A DNA stretch of 64,000 nucleotides, taken from NCBI RefSeq assembly GCF_000209735.1, contig NC_021002.1:228846-292845 (forward strand), written 5' to 3'. The notes below the pieces were generated by a model, which saw only the letters and a list, made by a program, of their open reading frames with translations, made no database searches and was not told where the DNA came from. Positions within the stretch are counted from its first letter, which is position 1. The number at the start of each line of letters is the position of its first letter. The translations under genes were made by a program, and so were the position numbers. Below are positions 56,700-64,000 of this stretch, piece by piece. This DNA comes from Mycoplasmopsis fermentans PG18 (GTDB lineage: Bacteria; Bacillota_I; Bacilli_A; Mycoplasmatales; Metamycoplasmataceae).

Positions 56700-57194
56700 A
56701 TGAAAGAATTAATAATTTATTTAAGTTGAAAATATGAAGGAAATATTTGAAAAATTTATGAATTTTTAAAAACTTACAAAACAGTTGCTCAAGCTAAAAT
56801 AGATGAAGTATTAAATGAACTAAAACAAAAAGGCATTAAGTATATAACAGCTTTTGATGATAATTTTCCAGAAATATTAAAAAATTATCGCTATTCACCA
56901 TATGTTCTTTTTTATAAAGGCAATATTAAGATTTTGAAGTTACTGGAAACTCAAAACAAAAATGAAGTTTTCATAGAATGAGATTTTGAAAATAAAAAAA
57001 TTTTATTCACATCATTAAATAGTAAAGGTAAATCTAAAATCATTTACATACTAGATTGTGGATTTAATCATCTTAACAAAAAAATTAATTATAAAAAAGA
57101 GTTGTATATCACACAATTTCCATTTCAAACATTGCCTAGCAAAATTAATCAAGAATCAAGTGAAAAATTATTAAATTGTTTATTTACTGCATAA
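56700..57194 (+). CDS. dprA: DprA/Smf-like protein, strongly shortened
   Basis: 164 residues, against about 280-360 in most bacteria. The N-terminal part with GIKYITAFDDNFPEILKNYRYSPYVLFYKGNI is a clear DprA signature. The Rossmann core that normally follows (GSR...YG, SGLAxGID) is reduced to about 40 residues without these motifs, then YILDCGFNHLNKKINYKKELYITQFPFQTLP recalls the end of the DprA domain. DprA loads RecA on single-stranded DNA in transformation; the short form may lack DNA or RecA binding. It starts three bases after the copy-1 endonuclease-like gene. Confidence 0.75.
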
Positions 57195-57210
57195 GTACAA
57201 AGGAGAAAAT

Positions 57211-57435
57211 ATGACTAAAAAAGAATACAAAGAAATTAATAATATAAAATCTAGAACTTTAAAAATGGAATTAGTAATAGATTGATTACTAAAAGCTGGT
57301 GTATTCAATAGAAGAGAAACTTATTTACTAGATACCAAAGATTTTAAAGTTGAAAAATTAATTAATGAATCTATTAAAAGAAAAACAAATTATAAAAACT
57401 GACAAGAATTATTTAAAAAAGAGCTTGTTAGATAA
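57211..57435 (+). CDS. Small hypothetical protein
   Basis: 74 residues, ATG 57211 after AAAGGAGAAA. Charged, helical (MTKKEYKEINNIKSRTLKMELVIDWLLKAGVFN), no membrane segment. It is in the dprA-ruvA operon. No family recognised. Confidence 0.6.
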
Positions 57436-57437
57436 AT

Positions 57438-57908
57438 ATGGAATCAATTAGCAAATTAATAGATTCAAAAACAATAATCAATTTTGACATTGCAAAGTTG
57501 CAAAGTATTAATAAATATTTTGGATTTGGTATATCTGATATTAATTTATTAAAAATCAATCAGGTTTTATTTGATTATGAATTATTAAAAACTCTTAGAT
57601 TAGAAAATAATTTACTTCAACTAAATATATATTATGAATTACTAAAAGCATTTAAATTGAATAAAAGTAATGATTTTAAAAAGAATTTCAAATTCCAAAG
57701 AATTAAAAATGAATTAATGGAAAAAATTAAAAAAATTTTTAAATTACTTGGAAATAATCAGATTGAAGAAAAAGAATATCAGGATTACATTTATGAAAAA
57801 TATTGTTATGGCTTCAAAAAATCTCCTGAAAATATTTCATTCAAAATACAAAGAATTTTTATAAATATATTGTCTGAATATGAAAACTACTTAGATAGTT
57901 TTGATTAG
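57438..57908 (+). CDS. Hypothetical protein between dprA and ruvA
   Basis: 156 residues, ATG 57438 two bases after the preceding stop, so probably translated by coupling. Helical and rich in Leu, Asn and Lys; no membrane segment or known motif. Its position between recombination genes suggests a DNA-related role, but nothing in the sequence supports that directly. Confidence 0.6.
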   Translation: MESISKLIDSKTIINFDIAKLQSINKYFGFGISDINLLKINQVLFDYELLKTLRLENNLLQLNIYYELLKAFKLNKSNDFKKNFKFQRIKNELMEKIKKIFKLLGNNQIEEKEYQDYIYEKYCYGFKKSPENISFKIQRIFINILSEYENYLDSFD

Positions 57909-57921
57909 AAAGGAAAAAAAT

Positions 57922-58523
57922 ATGGTTTTATATAGAAAAGGAAAAATAGTTTACAAAGATGGAAAAAATCTAATTTTTGAATCAGATAATGTTGGATACT
58001 ATGTTACGTTTCCAGATAACAAAAGGATTAAATTAAATCAAGAATTAAAAATGTGTTTATATGAAATTAAAAATGATTTTACTTGATCTTTATATGGTTT
58101 TAAAGAATTAGAAGAAAGAAAATTATTTGCTGATTTACTTAATTTAAATGGCATTGGTCCTAGAGTAGCATTTAATGTTTTAAATGTTGGATTTGATAAA
58201 GCTATAAATTTAATTAGAGATGGCAACATTGAAGAGATTGCAAAAATTGAATATATTAATCCAAGAATTGCAAGAATAATTGTTGAAGAATTAAAAGAAA
58301 AATTATCATCAAAATCAAAAGACGTTAAAAAGTTAAAACTATGTTTGAAAATTATGTAACAACATATAAATCATCAAAAGAAATCAATGAAACTTTGAAA
58401 ATGTTAGGTTTTAAAGACTCTCTTATTGATGATGTAGTAAGAAAAATCAATTTAAATCAAGACATAGAATTTTCACTAGAAGAAGCAATTAAATTAATGT
58501 CTGATAAACCAAAAACACTATAA
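57922..58523 (+). CDS. ruvA: Holliday junction helicase subunit RuvA, split in two frames
   Basis: Frame one, 57922-58359 (145 residues, AAAGGAAAAA upstream), holds the N-terminal OB domain (MVLYRKGKIVYKDGKNLIFESDNVGYYV) and the helix-hairpin-helix part (LFADLLNLNGIGPRVAFNVL, IEYINPRIARIIVEELKEK). The second, 58341-58523 in the minus-one frame (ATG 58341), gives YKSSKEINETLKMLGFKDSLIDDVVRKI... SLEEAIKLM, which is the RuvA domain III that contacts RuvB. Together they match a normal ~200-residue RuvA. A minus-one shift at TAAAAAG (58327-58333) would join them; alternatively the overlap lets ribosomes restart. A sequencing error is possible. Confidence 0.75.
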
Positions 58524-58541
58524 AACAGTCATTTTAGTAAA

Positions 58542-59249
58542 ATGTATAATTTAACACCAATAAATTTTAAAGAGTTTAGAGGACAAAAAGATTTAATAAA
58601 ATCATTGATTATATTGCTTCAAGAAAGTAAAAAAATTCCAAATATGATTTTTGTTGCTCCAAAGGGATATGGCAAATATTCTTTAGCGAATATAATTTCT
58701 CAATTTAAGGATAGAAGTTTGCAACCTATAACTAGTAATAATATTGTTGATGAATTTGAACTGTTAAACATACTAGCAAATTTAAAAAATAATGCAATCT
58801 TATTCATTGAAGATATTAATAAATTAAAACCAGAGCTCAAAAAATTATTATTTGATATTTATAACTCGATAAATCTAGATAAAGTTGAAAAAATATGTTA
58901 TTCAAACAAGCGTTTTAAGATTAAAAATTTTTCGATTATAGGGACAATAAATTCTTCAAATCAAATTGATTCCTCAAAATGAGAAGGCTTTAAAATATTC
59001 AATTTAAAAAAGTATTCTTTAAATAATCTTAATCAAATTATTAATTACAATAGGCTAAAAACTAATTTTAAATTAGGCAATAGTCTTGTTGAATATATTC
59101 TCAATAATTGTAATAATAATCCTGGAATATTAAATGAAGTGTATTTGAAAGCTATTGATTATTTTGCAATAAAGAATAAAGAAATGAATTTAAAACAATT
59201 AAAAAAATTATTAAATAAAACAAACAAAAAATATGAGAAAATCAATTAA
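58542..59249 (+). CDS. ruvB: RuvB-like AAA ATPase, degenerate and short
   Basis: 235 residues, against about 310-340 for RuvB; the C-terminal winged-helix domain is missing. N-terminal NFKEFRGQKDLIKSLIILLQE matches the RuvB start. The Walker A reads APKGYGKYS where GPPGxGKT is expected, so the Thr that binds magnesium is Tyr. Walker B is LFIEDINKL (acidic pair order reversed), sensor I IIGTINSSNQ, and the Arg finger region (LxxRF) is replaced by SSKWEGFKIF. These changes suggest weak or no branch-migration activity. The end overlaps the methyltransferase start by 17 bases. Confidence 0.75.
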
Positions 59250-60423
59250 GTTTTTTAAAGATATAGATAAAAAAATGTTTATTTGTGAAGCAAATTTAAA
59301 CAAGGAATACAGTCCTAATAGTTTTAATTCAATATCTTCTTATTTAGCTATGTTTCCTGTTGAATTACCGTTATATTTTATAAAAAAATATACCAAGGAA
59401 AATGATACAGTTATGGATAACTTTTCAGGAAGAGGCACAACAGCTTATGCATCAAGAAAATTAAATAGAAAATTTGTAGGTAATGATTTAAACCCTTATG
59501 CATTTGTATTGTCAAAATCCAAACTTATAAATATATCAAATATAGAAAAGATTGAAAAACGAATAAAAGAATTAAAAAACAAGTATTTGCTTTTGCCAAG
59601 GTCTATAAATATAACGAGTGAAAAATATAATGATTTAAAAGTTTTTTATAGTGATTTTACACTTAAACAACTAATTTTTCTAAAAAATGAAATTGGCATT
59701 AATTGGAAAAATAACAAAGATATTGATAATTTGATACTTGCATTATCATTAGGACTTATGCACGGTCCAATGAAAAAAGATGGTACAACAATTTATTTTT
59801 CGTTAAATATGCCAAATACTATTTCAATGTCTACAAATTATGTTAAAAAATATTCTGAAATAAATAAATTAACTAAACCTAATGTTGACATATTCGATAA
59901 TTTAATTAAAAGATTAAAAATTAAATGAGAAATTTTTCTATCTAAAAATTATGAGTCCATTTTTAAATATTGAAATTCATTAAATAGTTTAAATTTTTTA
60001 AAAAATAATAGTGTTGATTTAGTTATTACTTCACCACCCTATTTATCTTTAGTCGATTACACAAAAAGCAATTGATTAAGACTTTGATTATTAGGATTTG
60101 AAAAAAATAATTTAAAAAAAGAAATCAAACTTTCAGATTCGCTTGACTTAAAAGAATACACAAATTTTATAAAAAAATACTTAATAAATATTTCATCTAA
60201 ATTAAAACCAAAAGCTAAAGTTTGTTTAGTAATTGGTGATGTTTATGATTTTGAATTAATAGAAAACATTTGAAAAGAAATTAAAAATGAAGTTCCTTAT
60301 TCATTCCTAGAAGTAGGAATTGATACCAATACAAATAATTTTAAAACTTCTAAATTGCTTAATTCTCGTAAGGGCAAAGCAACTAAAGTTGAAAAAATTC
60401 TAATATTAGAAAAACAAAATTAA
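59233..60423 (+). CDS. DNA methyltransferase (N4-cytosine or N6-adenine)
   Basis: 396 residues, ATG 59233. The AdoMet-binding motif I DNFSGRGTTAYASRKLNRKFVGND is near residue 58 and the catalytic motif IV VITSPPYLSLVDYTKSNWLRLW near residue 265, so motif I comes first. S/TPPY is typical of enzymes methylating exocyclic amino groups. Both motifs look functional. Neighbouring endonuclease-like paralogues suggest it is the modification part of a restriction-modification system; target sequence is not readable. Co-transcribed with ruvB by a 17-base overlap. Confidence 0.85.
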
Positions 60424-60448
60424 TAACTATAAAAAACAAGGAGAAAAT

Positions 60449-60916
60449 ATGAACACACCAAATAATAAAATTAATATGTTATCAACCATACCATTAAAAA
60501 TTAAAGGTCGAGCAATTATTGAAGATTATCTAAAATTAAAAGTTAATTCTATTCTATTTATGGCAGAAGATGATGAATGATTGTTTTTTGTTGCATGTTA
60601 TCCAAAAAATGCTAAGGTAAAAAATGATAAAGAAAACTTAATTGACATAAGAAATAATCAAGTAAATTCAAAAGATGAATTAGATGATGTAAAAGAAATT
60701 TCATCTTATATTGACCTAAGTCATATTTTTAAGATACATGTAAAAAATTTAAAAGATTTTGTTAAATGTGCAACAGATGAAAGTTATCCATTTTTGAATT
60801 TACAAAAGCAACTTGAATATGTTGAAAAAATAACTAGTTTAACAAATGGCGAAAGATCAAAAGCGCCAAAATTAGTAAGAATAAACAAAAAAGGAGACAA
60901 GCTTATTGAAGCATAA
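60449..60916 (+). CDS. Hypothetical protein in the R-M locus
   Basis: 155 residues, ATG 60449 after AAGGAGAAA. Features include KIKGRAIIEDYLKLKVNSILFM, FFVACYPKNAKV, and SSYIDLSHIFKIHVKNLKDFV followed by a helical tail. The order strand-rich core then YIDLSHIFKI faintly recalls MazF/ToxN-type toxins, but I would not assign it. Placed between the methyltransferase and endonuclease-like copy 2. Confidence 0.6.
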
Positions 60917-60935
60917 AAGAAGGAGTTAATAAAAA

Positions 60936-61835
60936 ATGACATACAATAAATTCAAAGAAAAATTATTAGATGTTTTTAAATCAAGAAGAGTCAAAAGTTT
61001 AATTGATTTGATTATGAGAAAACCAAATAAATTTTTATCTAAATCTAAACCTTATAATAGTAAAGAAATTATAAATTTAGAATATTATAGACTTCAAAAT
61101 GTTGAGTACTTCAAGTTTTTAAAAGAAGAAATTAAAAATGTGTTAAAAGAAAACAAATATACTATTGAAAAAACAACTGCCAAAGATATAAATACAATTT
61201 TAAAAGGCAAGGAATATAAAAACATAGAAGTGCCAATTAACTTTGATTTTATTTTTAGAAAAAATGGTGATACTTCTTGCTTAACTGTGTTATGAATCAG
61301 AAAAAGTGATGGTAAATATCCTAAGAAAAGATATGAAATAGCTTATAGCTTATCAAAGCAATTAGAACTTATTAAATACTGTTTTGATGAAAAAATAATA
61401 TTAAAAGGTGCTGTCGTTTTCATAAATGATTTTGAAAATAAAAATCCAGATAACTTTTTAATTCGAAAATATGATTCAGACAATGGAATGGACAAAAATT
61501 GAGTAAGTTGCTATTATGATAAAGATTTTTTTGAAAAATATAATTCTTTAAAATCTTGAAATGATTTAATGACATATTCAACTAATTTCAAAAAAGAATT
61601 TAAAAACTTATTTATTAAAGGAATTGATTTTGATAAAGATAAAAATGTTTTTGAAATCTTTAAAAAAATAAACAAAATCAAATTTTACAATTTCCTTTTT
61701 AAAGATGATTCTAAATTAGAACAAATTAGACAATATATATTTTCAAATGATAAAAACTCCAATAGATTAAAACTTTTAAGATATTGAAAAGAAAATTCTG
61801 ACAAAAGAAGAAAGGAAAAAAATGAAAAAATTTAG
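60936..61835 (+). CDS. Type II restriction endonuclease-like protein, copy 2
   Basis: 299 residues, ATG 60936 after AAGGAG, TGA-Trp near residues 120 and 190. It aligns with copy 1 at 55831: MTYNKFKEKLLDVF with MEYSQFETELKRAL, PYNSKEIINLEYYRLQNVEYFKFL with the NPFDVKTKIKQSF block, VLWIRKSDGKYPKKRYEIA with VVYLRKRDCYSHKAMKK, and CYYDKDFFEKYNSLKSWNDLM near the end. The two share a fold but have diverged far, so they may have different roles or one may be inactive. The 3' end overlaps the DUF4116 gene by 14 bases. Confidence 0.5.
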
Positions 61836-62412
61836 ATATTATACAGACAGAGAAAGTTTACTAAAAGCTGTCACAAATGATGGAATGAGAATTGAGTATT
61901 GTCTTCCAGAATTTAAAAATGATAAAGAAATAGTGTTAAAAGCTGTAAAAAATAATGGAAGAGCTTATTACTATTCATCTCAAGAATTACAAAAAGATGA
62001 TGATGTTATAAAAGCTTCTTTTATTCAATCAGGAGATACAAAAATTTTTGATAATTTTTCTGATAAATGTAAAAACAATAAAAAAATGATTTTAAAATTG
62101 ATAGAAAGAAATCCATATATTTTCAGGTATTTACCTGATTCACTTAAAAAAGATTTAAATGTCTGTTTTAAAGCTTTTAATATTCACCCGGCAGTTATTA
62201 AATTAGCACCAGATGAAATTTTAAAGAATCAAAGCTTAATTTTAAGATTAATCAAGAACAAAGAATGAATACTAAAATATTGTGGTGAATTAAATTCTAA
62301 TAAAAAATTTATGGTTAAAGCTGTAAGTGTAAATGAAAAATGCTTGAAATTTGTTAGTGAAGATTTAAAAAACGATAAAGATTTTATCTTTAAAATAAGC
62401 AAAAATCTATAA
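61822..62412 (+). CDS. DUF4116-type repeat protein
   Basis: 196 residues, ATG 61822 after AAAGGAAAAA. Built from repeats of about 25-40 residues with the pattern (F/L)KNDKEIVLKAVKNNG..Y..., matching DUF4116. Such repeats are common in intracellular bacteria and giant viruses and are thought to be helical; function unknown. It overlaps the end of copy 2, and 62418 follows after five bases. Confidence 0.75.
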
Positions 62413-62417
62413 ATATT

Positions 62418-62861
62418 ATGCAAGAAAAAGATCAAAATTCTGAAGTTTTTTCAAAAGAAAATAATACAATCCCAAAACAAATTCCAAGCACAGTTTATAC
62501 TTTAGAAAGCACTATACAAGTGCCAATAACAAACTTTACTAAAAAAAGAATTTTTTGATTAGTTAATTTTTGATTCCTATTTACTTTAATTCTTTTTTGT
62601 ATCATATTATTACCTATTTCTTTAGTGCTAGCAATTAATTCAGAAGATGTTTTACTATTAAAAATGTCTTCTAAAGCATTGCTGTGAACTTATACTATCA
62701 TTAATGTTGTAATTACTGTTTTTGTTTTTTATAGATTTGTTTCTTTATGAATTATTGCATCTAAAATGCATAAGAAACATACATTAGATATACATAACAA
62801 AAAACTAGGTATAAAAGCAACATTATGACCATTTATTAAATATAACAAATTAATTAGCTAA
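62418..62861 (+). CDS. Small membrane protein with two helices, unknown function
   Basis: 147 residues, ATG 62418. The N-terminal 45 residues are polar; two hydrophobic segments (WLVNFWFLFTLILFCIILL and ALLWTYTIINVVITVFVFY) follow, with a basic cytosolic end. It has no obvious ribosome-binding site and lies five bases after the DUF4116 gene, so it is probably read by coupling. No family recognised. Confidence 0.6.
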
Positions 62862-62865
62862 TTTA

Positions 62866-62894
62866 CTAAAAACACTGTTTTATAGTATTTTTAG
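62866..62894 (+). terminator. Terminator after the accessory operon
   Basis: CTAAAAA and TTTTTAG form a stem with an inner extension containing an exact 11-mer copy (minus strand, 62875-62885). T-run in the right arm. Confidence 0.5.
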
Positions 62895-62967
62895 ATTATC
62901 TTTAATTAAAGATTTATTTTAATATAAATATAAAGTATAATATTTATATAGCAAATAAGGAGCAATA

Positions 62968-64000
62968 TGAAAACTAAAAAGATATGATTAAAGACAATAT
63001 TACCAACAATAACATTACCAATTGTAACTGCTTTAACAGCAACTAGTTGTAATTGGTTTGCTTTTCCTATTAATCCACCAAAACCATCTAAAAACCCAAC
63101 TATAAAAAAGGAAAATGCAGAAGGTTTTAGTGATAAAAAAGTTATTTCTGCCAAAAAATCTATAAGACCAGAAATTAAAGATTTTAAAAATATTGAGTTT
63201 TATATGGGAGATAAAAACTTAGCTAATCATGACGGAACACTATGTGCAAATGTTAAGAATTGATTAGATTTTCAAGTTCCTGGTTTCTTCTACTATGGAA
63301 TATATTTAAAAACATTAATTAGTGGAAAATATTTAAAAGAAAACTTAAATGAAACAGACCTTTTATCTATTAACACTAGAAAAGAAAGATTAATTAATGA
63401 ATTGAAATATTTTGAAAATAAAAAATTTGAAGTTTTAGACAACAAAGAAGAAGTAGAAAAAAACCATAAAAGTCCAACATATATTTATAAAAATTACATT
63501 GAATGTGTAGATGCTTTAGGATATTTTATGGAAAATTATAAAGATCCAGACTTAAAATGAAAGAAAGAAGATCTTTTTTTAAGTGATATTAACTTTTGCA
63601 TTGAAACTTCTTTTAGTAAGAAAACTTGACCTAACTTAACAAAAGATGAATTCATAAATTTCTTTAAAGATAATGCAGTTAGATTTTATGATAGATTAAA
63701 CAATAAATATGGTTACTCAATTAACTATGAATCAACTCATGGAAAATTGTCATCATTGAACTCAAAACAAATTCAAGCACTAGATAAAATTTATCTAATG
63801 ATGGAAGAAGCAACAAGAGCTTTTTATAGAGTAAAGCATTTTGAAAATTTATGTAAACCATACAACACAATAGGTAATCAAATCAACTTATATGTATCAA
63901 TGATTAATTTATTTAAAAACTTGTATAACTTAAAAATTGATACTAATAAAACATTAAAAGAACAATTGCAAGATTTAAAACCTGAAGTTTTAAGAGCTTT
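62968..64000 (+). CDS. Lipoprotein of unknown function (cut by window end)
   Basis: At least 344 residues, ATG 62968 after AAGGAGCA. The signal peptide ends in lipobox TATSC, so Cys28 is likely lipidated and the protein on the outer face. A Pro/Lys spacer (INPPKPSKNP) and a helical, charged, aromatic-rich body follow. No family recognised. The 3' end is outside the window. Confidence 0.75.

Noticed and set aside
58327-58333. Canonical A AAA AAG slippery heptamer in ruvA
   Set aside because: There are only five A after a T, so the match is partial; I list frameshifting as an option but not as a called signal.
53700-62900. Integrative conjugative element
   Set aside because: No TraE/TraG-type ATPase, relaxase or DDE-type ICE recombinase was found in the window, so an ICE call is not supported.
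1-64000. Many short open frames ending at TGA
   Set aside because: With TGA as Trp they join into full-length genes with family-typical lengths. They are pieces of real genes, not separate genes.
1-64000. CRISPR array
   Set aside because: No regularly spaced repeats of 24-40 bases and no Cas gene were seen. The dispersed 11-mer is not regularly spaced.

Overview
The window reads as a wall-less mollicute (Mycoplasma/Mycoplasmopsis-type, hominis-like clade) chromosome. It is very AT-rich and uses TGA as a tryptophan codon throughout: almost every gene reads through TGA and is then full length for its family. All coordinates below use genetic code 4. Species was not determined. Fermentative glycolysis (fba, pyk, pta, ackA), an isolated 5S rRNA, prolipoprotein lipoboxes and a large PDxFFG-type surface protein fit this group.

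Layout. 1-3.7 kb: a LicC-LicA fusion (left end cut), rplM-rpsI, tRNA-Ile, a LicD-type phosphotransferase, then tRNA-Leu and an orphan 5S on the minus strand. 3.8-7.9 kb: ECF transporter S component, a decayed IS3-type insertion, rpoE (delta), fba and a thermonuclease lipoprotein. 7.9-14.2 kb, minus strand: pyk, a membrane-anchored unknown, and the run pta-ackA-coaD-engB. 14.3-15.6 kb: a second dead IS3-family element with well preserved ends. 15.7-19 kb: valS-folD. 19.3-22.2 kb: an intact YwaF-like membrane protein and its broken paralogue around a Lys/Ala-rich, C-terminally anchored protein. 22.3-30.3 kb: a degenerate ABC-ATPase-like protein, tmRNA, an interrupted xseA with xseB, and a large SF1 helicase. 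30.4-49 kb: a 33-codon mini-gene, a ~3,300-codon PDxFFG protein gene broken in two places, and a complete oppABCDF operon. 49-53 kb, minus strand: three unknown genes, asnA and a PQ-loop membrane protein. 53-64 kb: accessory-looking DNA with a GGCT-like protein, a Fic remnant, a winged-helix (Rep-like?) protein, structured non-coding DNA, then a run of same-strand genes holding two related restriction-endonuclease-like proteins, a shortened DprA, a split RuvA, a degenerate RuvB, a DNA methyltransferase and a DUF4116-type protein, ending in a lipoprotein cut by the window edge.

How it fits together. The core genes give ATP by fermentation (aldolase, pyruvate kinase, Pta-AckA), peptide import (Opp), translation and ribosome rescue. 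LicC-LicA plus LicD could place phosphocholine on a surface glycolipid. The right end may be a restriction-modification and recombination neighbourhood whose recombination proteins (DprA, RuvA, RuvB) all look reduced. The most unusual signal is an 11-mer, CTATAAAACAG, found ten times by eye on both strands, well above a rough composition-based expectation. Several genes are broken (PDxFFG, xseA, YwaF paralogue, ruvA, two IS elements); raw reads would be needed to separate real decay from assembly error at short A-runs.
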